Shown: piece after piece, positions 5,422-6,308 of the stretch | Layout of the letters: each line of letters begins with the position of its first letter | Position numbering within the stretch: the stretch's first letter is position 1 | DNA from: an uncultured Campylobacter sp. | GTDB taxonomy: Bacteria > Campylobacterota > Campylobacteria > Campylobacterales > Campylobacteraceae | DNA length: 6,308 nucleotides | Direction: 5' to 3' | NCBI RefSeq assembly: GCF_937921625.1 | Contig: NZ_CAKZTI010000040.1 | Coordinates: forward strand, 1-6,308 | Notes under the pieces: model-generated | What the model was told of the DNA's origin: nothing | Databases searched by the model: none | Seen by the model: only the letters and a program-made list of their open reading frames with translations | Program-made: the position numbers and the translations under genes

Positions 5422-6308
5422 TTATTCGCCGAGGAAGTATTTCAGATCCGCCTGCGCGTCGCCGCTGATTAGGCGAAGGCCGAAATTTTGCACCAAAAAG
5501 CCCAAAATTTCGTCGTTGAAAAACTCAGGCACCGTAGGACCTACGTTGATATTCTTAACGCCTAGGCTAAATAGCGCAAGCAGGATGATGACCGCCTTTT
5601 GCTCCATCCACATCAGCACGATCGAGACCGGCAGGTCGTTTACGGCGATGCCCGTAGCCTCGCTAAGCGCTAGGGCGATCTTGACCGCGCCGTTGCTGTC
5701 GTTGCACTGACCAAGGTCGATATAGCGCGGAATCTCGGTGCCGGGCACGTTTCCGAAATCCACGTCGTTGAAGCGGAATTTGCCGCAGCTGGAGGTCAAA
5801 ATCACGCAGTCTTTCGGTAGGCTAAGCGCTAGCTCGCGGTAATACTCGCGTCCCTTGCCCGGCGCGTCGCAGCCTGCGATGACGAAAAAGCGGCGGATTT
5901 TGCCCGATTTGATCGCGTCTAAAATTTGCGGCGCGAGGCTCAAAATCGTCTTATAGTGTCCGCCCGTCACCAAGCTCTCGTCGCTGTCCATACTCACGTC
6001 GCCGCACGCAAGTGCGCACTCGATGAGCGGCGTAAAATCGTCGTTTTGGATATGTTTGATGCCGTCTGTGCCCGCGATAGAGTAGCCAAACAGCCTGTCT
6101 GCGTAGCTACAGGACGAGCGAAGCGGCACGATACAGTTGGTGGTCATCAAAATCGCGCCTTTAAATTCGTTGAAAAGCTTGGTCTGATCGAACCACGCCT
6201 TACCGACGTTGCCCTTTAGGTGCGGATACTTGCGAAGCTGCGGATAGCCGTGCGCAGGAAGCATCTCGGAGTGGGTGTAGATATTGATGCCCTTGCCCTC
6301 GGTCGCTT
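5422..6308 (-). CDS. hcp: Hybrid cluster protein Hcp (hydroxylamine/NO reductase), C-terminal part
   Basis: The frame is open to the right edge, so the N-terminal half, with its first Fe-S cluster cysteines, lies outside the window. The visible 294 residues end at TAA (5422-5424). Hcp is a cytoplasmic protein with an Fe-S cubane and a hybrid Fe-S-O cluster. It reduces hydroxylamine in vitro and acts as a nitric oxide reductase in E. coli. All hybrid-cluster ligands expected in this part are seen, numbering from the first full codon: Glu14 in THSEMLPAHGYP, Cys58 in TTNCIVP, Cys146 in IAGCDAPGKG, Cys174 in SSCGKFRF, Cys201 in GQCNDSNGA, and Glu235 and Lys237 in MWMEQKAV. Their spacing agrees with the Desulfovibrio protein as I recall it. 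The conserved end KNINVGPTVPEF is present. The Met at 6262-6264 is internal, since ligand Glu14 lies just before it. Promoter, any NO-responsive operator and any partner reductase gene (hcr) are out of view. Confidence 0.95.
   Translation of the reverse strand, partial: ATEGKGINIYTHSEMLPAHGYPQLRKYPHLKGNVGKAWFDQTKLFNEFKGAILMTTNCIVPLRSSCSYADRLFGYSIAGTDGIKHIQNDDFTPLIECALACGDVSMDSDESLVTGGHYKTILSLAPQILDAIKSGKIRRFFVIAGCDAPGKGREYYRELALSLPKDCVILTSSCGKFRFNDVDFGNVPGTEIPRYIDLGQCNDSNGAVKIALALSEATGIAVNDLPVSIVLMWMEQKAVIILLALFSLGVKNINVGPTVPEFFNDEILGFLVQNFGLRLISGDAQADLKYFLGE

Noticed and set aside
5405..6219. Plus-strand open frames of about 100 codons across hcp.
   Set aside because: They oppose an hcp gene whose cluster ligands are all in the minus-strand frame; no independent support.
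6262..6264. Met codon at 6262-6264 (minus strand) as the start of a 280-residue protein.
   Set aside because: The frame continues upstream with THSE, whose Glu is a conserved hybrid-cluster ligand; it is an internal Met of Hcp.
1..6308. CRISPR arrays, tRNA/rRNA genes, insertion sequences, toxin-antitoxin or defence genes.
   Set aside because: No regularly spaced repeats, no tRNA T-loop/CCA pattern, and no transposase or nuclease motifs seen on either strand.

Overview
The window reads as chromosomal DNA from a Campylobacter of the moderately GC-rich group (C. gracilis / C. showae / C. rectus type). This rests on the gene set (arylsulfate sulfotransferase, Hcp, UbiA-family quinone prenyltransferase), on GGC- and AGC-rich codon use in most genes, on spacers studded with AAATTT/AAAATTTT words, and on TATAAT-like -10 boxes without a clear -35. 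The species is inferred, not proven.

Layout. (1) Positions 3-350 are the 3' end of assT, a periplasmic arylsulfate sulfotransferase, closed by a strong hairpin at 362-386. (2) A 226-bp spacer with a TATAAT box leads to a complete 542-codon gene (577-2205) of the NAD-dependent malic/malolactic enzyme family. Its motifs look closest to lactic-acid-bacterial malolactic enzymes, and its codon use differs from its neighbours, so it looks acquired. (3) Positions 2206-2624 hold a possible 51-codon ORF and a hairpin. (4) menA-type prenyltransferase lies on the minus strand (2625-3527). (5) A 178-bp AT-rich divergent promoter region follows. (6) A pyridoxamine/pyridoxal kinase lies on the plus strand (3706-4536). 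(7) An 885-bp spacer lies between convergent genes. It contains about twenty AAATTT words, an inverted repeat, a possible decayed reading frame and a hairpin that probably ends hcp. (8) The C-terminal half of hcp (hybrid cluster protein) runs off the right edge on the minus strand (5422-6308).

The genes do not form one operon; each appears to have its own promoter or terminator. Together they suggest an anaerobic or microaerobic respiring bacterium with menaquinone metabolism (MenA), nitrosative stress defence (Hcp), vitamin B6 salvage, C4-dicarboxylate decarboxylation and sulfate-group transfer. I see no defence system, CRISPR array, insertion sequence, tRNA or rRNA. The points most worth checking are the malolactic-type enzyme, a MenA-type enzyme in a lineage generally known for the futalosine route, and the AAATTT-dense spacers. 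I did not find convincing evidence of an undescribed multi-gene system.
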